This document shows, in pieces, positions 50,452 to 58,552 of a stretch of DNA of 64,000 bases. Source of the DNA: Rhizobium brockwellii. Its GTDB lineage: Bacteria > Pseudomonadota > Alphaproteobacteria > Rhizobiales > Rhizobiaceae. The notes under the pieces were generated by a model, which worked only from the letters and a program-made list of their open reading frames with translations, was not told where the DNA came from and searched no databases. The stretch spans positions 2,418,001 through 2,482,000 of the forward strand of contig NZ_CP053439.1 of NCBI RefSeq assembly GCF_000769405.2, in the 5' to 3' direction. The position numbers and the translations under genes are program-made. The first letter of the stretch is position 1. Every line of letters begins with the position of its first letter.

Positions 50452-50847
50452 CTACGGCACGGGGCAGCGGTATTTATAGGCGATCAACGTCGTCATCAGC
50501 TCGTCGCCGGTGGCCTCGCGAATGCCGGGATTCTCTTCCAGGAATGTACACAACGTATTGCCGATTGCTTCCGCAGTCGTTCCAACCGGCACACAGACGT
50601 TTACTCCAACGGAGTTGGCAAAATACGCCGAGTTCACCATTGCTTTCGGCGCAGGAACGACTTCGGTGAAAATACGGCGGGCCAAATACTCGTCCCGGTT
50701 CCACTTGTCCAACCAACCCGCCACATATCCGACGACAAACTGCCGGGAGCCGCCGCAATCAGAATAAAGCAGATCACCGCTGGAAAATCCGGCGGGAATC
50801 TTTGCTGAAACCGTTGCCAACAGGGTGGCGATAAGAATGCCCGACAT
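50452..50847 (-). CDS. Rap1a/Tai-like small exported protein
   Basis: The 131-residue protein begins SGILIATLLATVSAKIPAGF, a likely signal peptide. The mature part has GDLLYSDCGG, a QFVVGYVAGWLDKW segment, VNVCVPVGTTAEAIGNTL, LEENPGIREAT and a C-terminal YKYRCPVP. This spacing of conserved residues resembles the Rap1a/Tai immunity-protein domain of type VI amidase effectors. No effector or secretion gene is nearby, so it is either an orphan immunity protein or a domestic relative. The conserved cysteines would form a disulphide. Confidence 0.7.
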   Translation of the reverse strand: MSGILIATLLATVSAKIPAGFSSGDLLYSDCGGSRQFVVGYVAGWLDKWNRDEYLARRIFTEVVPAPKAMVNSAYFANSVGVNVCVPVGTTAEAIGNTLCTFLEENPGIREATGDELMTTLIAYKYRCPVP

Positions 50848-50967
50848 CACATCTCCAAAGCTCGCGATGGCGGAGCTTTGATCGGGAAAGTGTCGGAAAT
50901 TAGCTTCAAACGTGTCATCTTTTTTGCTGCAACTAAAAACAAAATGGCCGCTAATCTCACCTCAGCC

Positions 50968-51579
50968 TCAATCGAACCGACTGACCTCAAGCCCGCTGCC
51001 GACCGGCAGCAGCACGCTTGATATCCCGGGCTTGGCACGGACAGCCTCGCCGTAGCGTTTGAGATCATCGCCTCCCGGGCGCAGCATGTTGTCGGCGACG
51101 ATGATCGCGCCTGGATTGAGCTTGGGATAGAAAGCTTCGAGGCAGGGAACGTAGAGATCCTTCCAGAGATCCACCAGCACGAAGTCGATGCCCTGGGAAA
51201 GCTCGCCGATCATCTGGACCGCATCCCCAACCTTGAATTCCACATGCTCTGCGAGCCCTGCCTTGATGGCCATGTCGCGTGCGTAGGCAGACTTGTAGTC
51301 GTGCATTTCCATGGTGATCAGCCGCCCGCCGGAAGCGCGCGCGGCTTCCGCCAGCCATATCCCGGAATAACCGAAGGAGGTGCCGAGTTCGAGAATGGTC
51401 GGGCTCTTGAGGCTCTTGGCGAGGATATTGATGAACTGCCCGGTCGCGGGCCCGACCGCGCGCAACCGCTGATCCTGTCCTCCATCGCGGCCGCCGGGAG
51501 GCAGCCCGCGCGGGCTGTTATGCTCCGTCTCGATCATCGCGTGATAGATGTCGAGCACGTCCTGGATTCTGCTGTCCAT
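50968..51579 (-). CDS. O-methyltransferase (class I, CaOMT/COMT-type)
   Basis: The ATG at 51579 lies six bases after GGAG. The 203-residue protein is a Rossmann-type SAM-dependent methyltransferase with ILELGTSFGYSGIWLAEAAR (SAM loop), GGRLITMEMHDYKS, DFVLVDLWKDLY with the catalytic-acid region, and AIIVADNML. It belongs to the family that methylates catechol or CoA-ester oxygens. It lacks a neighbouring pathway here. Its substrate is therefore unknown. The gene is transcribed alone, divergent from the siderophore-interacting protein at 51842. Confidence 0.88.
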   Translation of the reverse strand: MDSRIQDVLDIYHAMIETEHNSPRGLPPGGRDGGQDQRLRAVGPATGQFINILAKSLKSPTILELGTSFGYSGIWLAEAARASGGRLITMEMHDYKSAYARDMAIKAGLAEHVEFKVGDAVQMIGELSQGIDFVLVDLWKDLYVPCLEAFYPKLNPGAIIVADNMLRPGGDDLKRYGEAVRAKPGISSVLLPVGSGLEVSRFD

Positions 51580-51841
51580 TGTCTTCTCCATAACCGCTGA
51601 TCGGCCGATCATTGCCCAACCGGAACGGCACCGGAAAGTTAAACTTTGGCAATCATCGCCATTGCTGGCTCCCTTGCTGTTGCACATGCCGCCGCCGTCG
51701 GCTACATCATGTCGTCAATGGTCGGGTCACCCGGCCACGTAAGCGTTAACGTCACTCAACGCGTATGATCGAACGGCTTTGCGGCTTCGATCTGCGCGAC
51801 TGTGTCCTGCGGATCGAGCTTCAGAAGCCCCGGAAGGACAC

Positions 51842-52612
51842 ATGGATAACAATCAATTCAAAGATCAAGCTTCATCGACCCCTGGCATCGAGCGGATTCG
51901 CCACGACACGCGGCGGCGCTTACTGACAGTCGAAAGCGTCGTCGATATCACTCCGAGCATGCGCCGGGTCGTATTGGCAGGTGACCATCTCGCCGATTTC
52001 ATCAGTCTCGGTGCTGACGACCACATCAAGATCTTCATTCCCACTGCCGATGGTGGAGAAGAGCGCCGTGACTACACGCCGCGCCGCTATGACAATGCCG
52101 AGCGGAGATTGACCATCGACTTTGCCTTGCATGAGGCAGGTCCGGTGACGAAATGGGCGATCGACGCCAACCCGGGCGACAGGCTCGAGATCGGCGGACC
52201 AAGAGGCTCCGCCGTAGTCTCGAAGACCGTAAAACGATGGCTGCTGATCGGCGACGAAACAGCACTGCCGGCGATCGGCCGCCGGATCGAGGAAAGCGGC
52301 GCCGGAACCGTCGTCACCACAATCGCTGCCGTCACCGGCCCGTTGGAAGAGCAGACCTTCGAGACATCAGCCGAGCTGCACCTCCACTGGGTGCACCGGC
52401 CGCTTTCGCAGGCAACCGATGCCGCAGCACTGCTGAAACTGTTGAGTACGGTCGATGTCCAGCCGGAGACCTTCATCTGGGTCGCGGCGGAAGCCTCGGT
52501 GACACGCGATATCCGCGCCTACCTGCTGGAACGAGGTTGCCCGCTCGGCTGGATCAAGGCTTCCGGCTACTGGGTGTTCGGCAAGGCCGATACGACCGAG
52601 AAATTCGGCTAG
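51842..52612 (+). CDS. Siderophore-interacting FAD-binding protein (ferric-chelate reductase type)
   Basis: The ATG at 51842 follows GGAAGGACAC. The 256-residue protein is of the ViuB/YqjH family. It shows RRVVLAGDHLADF and RRDYTPRRYD, which contains the FAD-binding R-x-Y-T/S motif, and GPVTKWAIDANPGDRLEIGG. The NAD(P)H domain has LLIGDETALPAIGRRIEES, and the C-terminal segment ends IKASGYWVFGK. It releases iron from ferric siderophores in the cytoplasm by reduction. No siderophore receptor or transporter is close by. A hairpin follows the gene. Confidence 0.9.
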   Translation: MDNNQFKDQASSTPGIERIRHDTRRRLLTVESVVDITPSMRRVVLAGDHLADFISLGADDHIKIFIPTADGGEERRDYTPRRYDNAERRLTIDFALHEAGPVTKWAIDANPGDRLEIGGPRGSAVVSKTVKRWLLIGDETALPAIGRRIEESGAGTVVTTIAAVTGPLEEQTFETSAELHLHWVHRPLSQATDAAALLKLLSTVDVQPETFIWVAAEASVTRDIRAYLLERGCPLGWIKASGYWVFGKADTTEKFG

Positions 52613-52663
52613 GACCAACCTCGCATTCCGGATTCCATTTGGTGATGAGCTCTGACTCCCTTC

Positions 52664-52687
52664 GTTCCGGATTTTATGATCCGGAAC
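52664..52687. terminator. Hairpin between convergent genes
   Basis: GTTCCGGAT-TTTATG-ATCCGGAAC is a perfect nine-base stem in the 190-base gap between convergent genes at 52612 and 52803. No clear T-run follows, so it may be a weak bidirectional terminator or a palindromic repeat. Confidence 0.45.
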
Positions 52688-52802
52688 GATCAGATGGAGG
52701 TGAAGAGGTATGAATTGAGCGAAGTCTCGGCAGCCTCTGCCGGAACGCTGCGGCAGGTGGAAGAGCGTCAGCAACTGTGGGCACCGGGCGCCAGCCACCG
52801 AC

Positions 52803-54017
52803 TTATTGAAAGAGGAGATCGACCACGCGGCGGGCAGAGCCCAATGCAAGCGTCCAACCCAGCATGCCGTGACCGGCATTGATGTAGAGACCTTTGATGT
52901 GTCGGGAGGCGGCGATAATGGGTTTGGAGGTCGGCGTCATCGGCCTCTCGCCCGACCATCTCATCAGTTCGTCCGAACGCTCGAAAAGGTCGGGCAGCAC
53001 CGCGGAGGCAGCCAGCTTGAGCGTGTCGAAACGTCTGGCATCAAAACCGGCCCCGGGACGCTCGATGTCTGCTAGTCCTGCGACACGAAAACGGTCGCCG
53101 ATTGCCGCAAAGGCAAGCTTTCGCTTGACGTCGGTCAGGCTGATGCTTGGTGCAAGGCCAGTTCTTCGAACGGTGAGCGAGTAGCCTCTGATGGAGCGTA
53201 TGTCCCGGGCCTCGGGCAAATCGGATATGAGGGAACGAATCTGCGGTCCTGCGGCGACGATGGCTGCGTCGACGCGAAGCTCGTCGCGGTCCTCGAACCT
53301 CAATCCTGTCAGCACGCTTCCGGTTTGGACGAAGCTCGAGACCCTCCTGCCAAAAAGCACCGACACCTGCCGGCGCTCGATCATCCGGGCGGTGAGCTGG
53401 CGGCAAAATCCGGCCGCATCGCCGAGGGCATCAGTGGGTGTATAAACGGCCCCGGCAATCTCTCCCTGATATGCGGCCAGCGCAGGTTCAATGCTTTCCG
53501 CCTCCACCCGCGTCAGCAGGCGCTGTTCGAAGCCAAGGGCATTCTTGCGCGCGACACTGGAATCGGCGGCAGCAAAACTTTGCCGATCGGCGTAGAGATG
53601 CAGTTTTCCGGCGACACGGTAATCGAATTCGACATCGGTTTCCCTAAGCAGGATTGCGAGCTCGTGACGGGATTGTTCGGCAAGGCGCAGGATGTCCTGC
53701 GTATTGTTCCACCAACATCTGAACGGGGTATTGGCAATAAATTTCAGGCCCCAGCAGACAAAGTCCCGGTCGAGTTGCCACTGGATGCGGAAGGCCGGAT
53801 CCCAGCCCATCGCAATGGCTGGCAGATGTTTCAGCAGGGCTGGTGATGCCATTGCGTCACCATAGGCCCAGGACAGCTGCGCGGCGTTGCCGGCACTCGC
53901 CCCCATGCCCGGCTCGCTTGCCGCATCGATAAGTGTCACATCATGCCCCGCCCGGGCCAGAAGATAGGCCGACGATACGCCGATGACGCCGGCGCCGATC
54001 ACCGCAACGCGCGCCAT
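52803..54017 (-). CDS. DadA-type FAD-dependent D-amino-acid/amine dehydrogenase
   Basis: I start at MARVAVIGAG (54017); the frame to 54062 is an extension. The 404-residue protein has a dinucleotide fold (VAVIGAGVIGVSSAYLLARA), NAAQLSWAYGDAMASP, the DAAIVAAGPQIRSL strand and a C-terminal INAGHGMLGWTLALGSA, as in DadA and related oxidases. It oxidises a D-amino acid or secondary amine to an imine. It is the last gene of a six-gene unit with an amino-acid ABC importer and an amidotransferase-RidA fusion. That unit supplies a transporter, a hydrolase and an imine deaminase for the same substrate. Confidence 0.88.
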   Translation of the reverse strand: MARVAVIGAGVIGVSSAYLLARAGHDVTLIDAASEPGMGASAGNAAQLSWAYGDAMASPALLKHLPAIAMGWDPAFRIQWQLDRDFVCWGLKFIANTPFRCWWNNTQDILRLAEQSRHELAILLRETDVEFDYRVAGKLHLYADRQSFAAADSSVARKNALGFEQRLLTRVEAESIEPALAAYQGEIAGAVYTPTDALGDAAGFCRQLTARMIERRQVSVLFGRRVSSFVQTGSVLTGLRFEDRDELRVDAAIVAAGPQIRSLISDLPEARDIRSIRGYSLTVRRTGLAPSISLTDVKRKLAFAAIGDRFRVAGLADIERPGAGFDARRFDTLKLAASAVLPDLFERSDELMRWSGERPMTPTSKPIIAASRHIKGLYINAGHGMLGWTLALGSARRVVDLLFQ

Positions 54018-54018
54018 C

Positions 54019-55251
54019 TCAAGCCTCGTCGCTGACGACGACGGCCGCCAACTCGACCTCAACGGGCACCCCGCGCGGCAGGGATGTTACGCCGATCGCG
54101 ATGCGGGCATGCGCCCATCGATCCGGGAAAAGCTCTCGGAGCAATTCCGAAGCGCCATCGACGACGGCGCCGTGGCGCTCGAAAGCAGCATCCGCCGCGA
54201 CATAGCCCGCCAGCCGGACGAAGCCCAGAATGTTGTCAAAGCCGCCCGCAGCCCCCTCCAGCTGCGCAATCGCATTGAGAAGCGCCCAGCGCGCGCATTC
54301 TCGCCCCTCTTCGATGGAGACGTCCGCTCCGAGGTGTCCTGTCCGCAGCACCGCACCATCCTTCAGCGGCACCTGACCGGAAACGGTGATGATATTGCCG
54401 GTCCGCACAGCCCCGGAAAATGCACCTGGCGGCGAGGATGCTTCCGGCAGAGCAAGCTCGAGCTGTGCCAGTCGTTCGCGTACGCGATTGCTTCCAGCCG
54501 ATGAAGCATCGCTTGCCTTGCGGGCCGCCGCTTCTGCGCTGCGGCCGACGAAGGCCCCTATGATATTCCTGTCGAGTTCGGTCAGCCGGTATTCTGGGTG
54601 CCACTGGATGCCTAGGCAAAAGCCGTCCGTTTCCCCTTCGAATGCTTCGATGGTGCCGTCCGGCGCCCTTGCAGCAATACGGAAGCGCCCGTGGCCGGCC
54701 AAAGCATGCCGGTGCAGGCTATTGACGCGTGCCGGCCCCTTCCCCACCCAATCGGTCAGCACGCTGCCCGGCTCGACTATGATCTCGTGCGCCAAAACGT
54801 CGGGGATATCTTGCGGGATGTGGGATTCGGCGGCGGCCGGCAGTTCGGATTGAAATTTGCCGCCAAGGCATTCACCTATCAGCTGCATGCCGTGGCAGAT
54901 GCCGAGAAGCGGCTTGCCCGTTTTCAAGGCCTGCTCGACCAGCTGAATTTCGAACTGCCTGCGCGCGCCTGTCACCTCCGTCCCCGGCCGCGCACCGGTG
55001 AGGACGATCCCATCGGCGAGCGCCAACGCCGATGCCAGGTTCCGGGTGTTGTAAGGCAAGATCAAAGGAATTCCCCCTGCCTCGGCTATGGCATCCGCAT
55101 AGTTGGCGCGCACGACATACTCCGTCTCGGTCGGCGCATCAGGCGCCTCGCTGACGTCGGGTGTCATGAGGATCACCGGCCAGCGAGGTTCATGCGATTG
55201 CGTTGCATGCCGACGTGCGTTGCCCGTGACAACGGTCGTTTCAATGGTCAT
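54019..55251 (-). CDS. Fusion of class I glutamine amidotransferase (peptidase C26) and RidA-type deaminase
   Basis: The ATG at 55251 (MTIETTVVTGNARRHATQS) is preferred; the open frame continues to 55635 as an overlap shadow. Residues about 25-255 are a PuuD-like gamma-glutamyl hydrolase: LADGIVLTGARPGTEV, KPLLGICHGMQLIGE with the nucleophilic Cys, and LGIQWHPEY with His and Glu. Residues about 275-408 are a RidA/YjgF domain: VRTGNIITVSGQVPLKDG, GFDNILGFVRLAGYV, and the substrate Arg in HARIAIGVTSLPRGVPVEVE. Two activities in one chain would hydrolyse a gamma-glutamyl conjugate and deaminate an imine. It lies between permease and oxidase genes. Confidence 0.88.
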   Translation of the reverse strand: MTIETTVVTGNARRHATQSHEPRWPVILMTPDVSEAPDAPTETEYVVRANYADAIAEAGGIPLILPYNTRNLASALALADGIVLTGARPGTEVTGARRQFEIQLVEQALKTGKPLLGICHGMQLIGECLGGKFQSELPAAAESHIPQDIPDVLAHEIIVEPGSVLTDWVGKGPARVNSLHRHALAGHGRFRIAARAPDGTIEAFEGETDGFCLGIQWHPEYRLTELDRNIIGAFVGRSAEAAARKASDASSAGSNRVRERLAQLELALPEASSPPGAFSGAVRTGNIITVSGQVPLKDGAVLRTGHLGADVSIEEGRECARWALLNAIAQLEGAAGGFDNILGFVRLAGYVAADAAFERHGAVVDGASELLRELFPDRWAHARIAIGVTSLPRGVPVEVELAAVVVSDEA

Positions 55252-55274
55252 GGTCTTGGCCTTGTGATGACGAG

Positions 55275-55937
55275 TTAGCGGGCGGCCGAAAGGGCTAGCC
55301 GGCGCGAGAGGACCGAGAAAGGCCAGGCTATCGCTAAATAGCAGAGGCCGACGGCAATGTAGATTTGCAAGGGCAGGAAATACTCGGTCGCCATGGACCG
55401 CCCGGTGAGGACCAGTTCGTTGACGGTAATCAGCGAAGCGAGCGAAGAATCCTTGAGCAGCGAGACGAAGGTGATGATCATCGGCGCCAGAATGACACGG
55501 GCGACCTGCGGCAGGATGATCAGGACGAAGCTCTGGGCGGGGGTAAAGCCCGCCGCCAACGCGGCTTCGCTCTGCCCGGCCGGTATAGCCTTCAGGCCGG
55601 CGCGGAAAAGCTCTGCGACCTGGGCCGCGAAACACAACGCCAGGCCCGCAATCGCCGCGCCGAAAGCATCAAAGACGATCCCGATACCCGGCAAGCCGAA
55701 ATAAAGCAGAAACAAAACCGCCAGCAGCGGCACGCCACGCACGATCGTCACATAAAGGGCCGCAAAATACCTTAGCGCCGCGAAACTGGATTTCTGGCAG
55801 AGCGACAGCAGCAGACCGAAAACGAATGCCAGCGCAAAGGCACAAACGGAAAGCAGGGCCGTATTCACCATCGCCCGCAGCAGGAGAGGCAGCCATTCGG
55901 CACCATAATCGCCATAGGGCGCTAGGAAAGCGCTCAT
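55275..55937 (-). CDS. Polar amino-acid ABC permease 2
   Basis: This 220-residue protein is of the HisM/GlnP family with five or six helices and the EAA-like loop GQSEAALAAGFTPAQSFVLI, ending near LPQVARVI. It forms a heterodimer with the adjacent permease, whose stop it overlaps by four bases. In the same operon are an ATPase and a periplasmic binding protein. The imported compound is probably a polar amino acid or derivative, to be acted on by the two downstream enzymes. Confidence 0.9.
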   Translation of the reverse strand: MSAFLAPYGDYGAEWLPLLLRAMVNTALLSVCAFALAFVFGLLLSLCQKSSFAALRYFAALYVTIVRGVPLLAVLFLLYFGLPGIGIVFDAFGAAIAGLALCFAAQVAELFRAGLKAIPAGQSEAALAAGFTPAQSFVLIILPQVARVILAPMIITFVSLLKDSSLASLITVNELVLTGRSMATEYFLPLQIYIAVGLCYLAIAWPFSVLSRRLALSAAR

Positions 55938-56593
55938 CCTTTCAATCTCCCGTAACGTCTTTCGAGGAACCGCGTGACCTGCATCAAGGGCAAGCTCAGC
56001 AACAGGTAGAGTGCCGCCGCCGTCGCATAGATCATTGTTGTCTGGAAGGACGACGTCACCATTGAACGGGCAAAGAACATGATTTCCGGCGCCGCAATGG
56101 CCGAGACGACGGATGTATCCTTGAGAAGCTGCACCGCGTAGTTCCCGAGCCCTGGAAGCGCTATCCGCATGGCCTGTGGCGTCAGGATCTCAAAGATCGT
56201 CTGGAGCGGGGTCAGCCCTGCAGCAAGCGCCGCCTCCGCCTGCCCGCCAGGCAGCGCGGCGAAACCGGCGCGAAAGATTGCACAGGTGATCGCCGCTCCG
56301 ATGAGCCCGAGGCCCAGGACGGCCGCCGTGATTGACGTCAATTTCACGCCGAGGCTGGCAAGCCCGAAATAGAGGATGAACAGATGCGTCAAGGCCGGCA
56401 AATTGCAGAGAATCTCGCAGCAGGCATCGATCGTCAGATCGATGAACTTGATCCCGGCAAATTGCCTGAGCAGGGCGAGAAGGAACCCGAAGACGGCTGC
56501 GAGCGCCAGTGAGGCGATCGTGACGAAAACGGTTACGCCGAGCCCGGCGACGAGCCCCTCGACGACCGAGAAGAATATGGAAAATCCGGTCAT
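55934..56593 (-). CDS. Polar amino-acid ABC permease 1
   Basis: This 219-residue protein is of the same family as its neighbour and clearly paralogous. It has helices near residues 12-35 and 55-75 and the loop GQAEAALAAGLTPLQTIFEI, ending LTPQAMRIALPG. It lies eight bases after the ATPase gene and overlaps the second permease by four bases. Together these would form the translocation pore. Confidence 0.9.
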   Translation of the reverse strand: MTGFSIFFSVVEGLVAGLGVTVFVTIASLALAAVFGFLLALLRQFAGIKFIDLTIDACCEILCNLPALTHLFILYFGLASLGVKLTSITAAVLGLGLIGAAITCAIFRAGFAALPGGQAEAALAAGLTPLQTIFEILTPQAMRIALPGLGNYAVQLLKDTSVVSAIAAPEIMFFARSMVTSSFQTTMIYATAAALYLLLSLPLMQVTRFLERRYGRLKG

Positions 56594-56600
56594 GACGCGC

Positions 56601-57353
56601 CTAGTGCCGGATCTTGTTGAGAAACGCTTGCGTGCGCGCTTCGCGGGGAACGGTTATGACCTGGCGTGCCGGCCCGGCTTCGACGATGGTGCCGCCGTCA
56701 AGAAACAGGACGCGATCGGCAATGTCGCGCGCAAACGCGATCTCGTGAGTGACGATCAGCATCGTGCGCCCTTCGGCTGCCAGCTCCTCCATCACTTTCA
56801 GAACCTCCTGGACCAGTTCGGGATCGAGTGCGGATGTCGGCTCATCGAACAGCATGAGCTTGGGCTTCTGGGCAAGCGCTCGCGCAATCGCGACACGCTG
56901 CTGCTGGCCGCCGGACAGTTCGAGCGGTGAGGCGTCGGCGCGGTGTGTCATGTGGACTTTGGCCAACATTTCCAAAGCCAGTTCGCGTGCCTCGGCAGCA
57001 GGCAGGCCGCGCACCTTGCGCGCCGCGATCGCCACGTTTTCCGTCACCGACAGATGCGGCCAGAGATTGAAGAGCTGGAAGACCATGCCCATCTCGGCGC
57101 GTTGCGGTGCAAGTTGCCGGTCGCTCATGACATGGCCGTTGCGCACGCCGATCCGCTCGCCGTCGAGGCGGATCTCACCGGCACTGGGCTTTTCCAGAAA
57201 ATTCATGCAGCGCAGACAGGTGGATTTCCCGGAGCCGGATGGGCCGATCAGGGCAATCTTCTCACCTGGCGCGACATCGAAATCGATGCCTTTGAGAACT
57301 TCGATAGGACCATAGCTCTTGCGCAGGCCTGTAACGCTGAGAAGCGCATTCAT
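56601..57353 (-). CDS. Polar amino-acid ABC ATPase (GlnQ/HisP type)
   Basis: This 250-residue protein has Walker A GPSGSGKST, Q-loop MVFQLFNLWPHLSV, signature LSGGQQQRVAIARAL, Walker B LMLFDEPTSALDPEL and H-loop LIVTHEIAFARDIADR. An AAGGAAACGGCG site precedes its ATG. It drives the two permeases downstream. It is separated from the binding-protein gene by a 183-base gap containing a two-hairpin repeat. Confidence 0.95.
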   Translation of the reverse strand: MNALLSVTGLRKSYGPIEVLKGIDFDVAPGEKIALIGPSGSGKSTCLRCMNFLEKPSAGEIRLDGERIGVRNGHVMSDRQLAPQRAEMGMVFQLFNLWPHLSVTENVAIAARKVRGLPAAEARELALEMLAKVHMTHRADASPLELSGGQQQRVAIARALAQKPKLMLFDEPTSALDPELVQEVLKVMEELAAEGRTMLIVTHEIAFARDIADRVLFLDGGTIVEAGPARQVITVPREARTQAFLNKIRH

Positions 57354-57377
57354 CGCCGTTTCCTTATGCGATCATAT

Positions 57378-57481
57378 CTACAGCGCCGCGCGTCTTTTCA
57401 GACGCGCCAAGGACGCTGTAGCACTTTGAATTGCTGCATAATTTTCTCCTGAAATCGATTCCGATTTAAGGGATTATGCAG
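57378..57481. repeat. Two-hairpin palindromic intergenic repeat
   Basis: Hairpin 1 (57378-57421) has an outer stem CTACAGCG/CGCTGTAG and an inner stem GCGCGTCT-TTTC-AGACGCGC. Hairpin 2 (57434-57481) has an outer stem CTGCATAAT/ATTATGCAG and an inner stem AAATCG-ATTC-CGATTT. The whole unit lies in an operon gap. From memory, similar units are repeated many times in rhizobial genomes. Confidence 0.7.
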
Positions 57482-57536
57482 TAGGCGAAGAGAGTGGACG
57501 AAAGCCGCGAATTGCAGCTTCCGTCCGCACGGTCGT

Positions 57537-58415
57537 TCAGCCGCCAGCTGCGCAGGACGGCAGCTTGTAATCCGCGGGACGATCGACGCCGGCGCGGAAA
57601 TTTTGACCCACAGGCTTGAACCAGACATCCGACGACAATCCGTAGCGGGCGCCGATTTCCTTCATCTCGCAAGTCTTCCACATGTCGGCGATGATGGCGT
57701 CCATCTTCTGGCGCAGATCGTCGTTCTTCTGATTGAGGCCATAGACGACCTGCCCGAGACCGGTCAGCAGCGGGAAATCCGGACTGTTATCGGTGAAGGC
57801 AAGGAAGTGCATATTCCAATCAGGGTTCTGCTTGATGGCGTAGGAGATCACCGGCGGATCGCCGATGACAGCGTCGATGCGCCCGGCGATAAGATCGCGC
57901 ACGGCCGCATCGGACGTGTCGTAGAGCGAGAGCTGGAGATCTTTGATGCTCTTCAATTCCGAAATGAACGAAAAGCCGGTGATCGTGCCGATCTGCTTGC
58001 CTTCCAGGTCGGAAAGCTTGTCCCAGTTCGTCTTCGTCGATTGCATGATGCCATTCTTGAAGTAGTGGATCGGCTCGGACAGGGTCATGATCTTCGTACG
58101 TTTTTCGGTCCAGCCCATGGTGCCGAGCATGACGTCGACGCGGCCTGACTGAACGGAGGCGATCGTACCCGACCATTCCATGAGCGCAGGCTGAATCTTG
58201 AGGCCGAGCTTGTCGGCAATGCGCTGCATGATTTCACCGTCATAACCTACCAGCTTCCCGTCCTGCCAGCCGGAGCCGGGCATGTCGCCGGTGAAGGCAA
58301 CCGTAAGCTTGCCCTGCTCGGCAAGTTCGAAAGCATTGGCGATAGATGAAAGGGACATGAAGCTGCCTGCCAGCAGAGCGCACGTCACCATCCTTCTCGA
58401 AAGAGAAAGTGCCAT
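57537..58415 (-). CDS. Amino-acid ABC periplasmic binding protein (family 3)
   Basis: This 292-residue protein has a signal peptide (CALLAGSFMSLSSIANA) and a family 3 solute-binding fold: GKLVGYDGEIMQRIADKLG near residue 55, VDVMLGTMGWTEKRTK, and DAAVRDLIAGRIDAVIGDPP. An AAGGA site precedes the ATG. It is first in the importer and oxidation operon, and its promoter is divergent from the GlxA-type activator gene. The ligand cannot be read from sequence. The associated enzymes suggest a gamma-glutamylated or D-amino-acid-like compound. Confidence 0.9.
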   Translation of the reverse strand: MALSLSRRMVTCALLAGSFMSLSSIANAFELAEQGKLTVAFTGDMPGSGWQDGKLVGYDGEIMQRIADKLGLKIQPALMEWSGTIASVQSGRVDVMLGTMGWTEKRTKIMTLSEPIHYFKNGIMQSTKTNWDKLSDLEGKQIGTITGFSFISELKSIKDLQLSLYDTSDAAVRDLIAGRIDAVIGDPPVISYAIKQNPDWNMHFLAFTDNSPDFPLLTGLGQVVYGLNQKNDDLRQKMDAIIADMWKTCEMKEIGARYGLSSDVWFKPVGQNFRAGVDRPADYKLPSCAAGG

Positions 58416-58526
58416 TGTTCTGATCCTTGATTTGTTGGTTCCCCGGTCCGGTGGTTTCTGTCCCCGGATGTCGCGTTCGACGAGAGCAAACTTGACACTG
58501 AAGACTGCCGCTGAATTTTATAAATC

Positions 58527-58552
58527 GGACATTTTCTTTGAAAAAAGGACAT
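58527..58552. promoter_or_regulatory. Candidate AraC-type direct repeat
   Basis: GGACAT occurs at 58527-58532 and 58547-58552, exactly 20 bases apart, within the AT-rich gap between the divergent binding-protein and regulator genes. The two-turn spacing suits an AraC-type dimer. The second copy overlaps the first possible ATG of the regulator. Confidence 0.35.

Noticed and set aside
55252..55635. Upstream extension of the amidotransferase-RidA frame
   Set aside because: It is out of frame with, and inside, the permease gene at 55275-55937, and its translation is Arg-rich with no family similarity.
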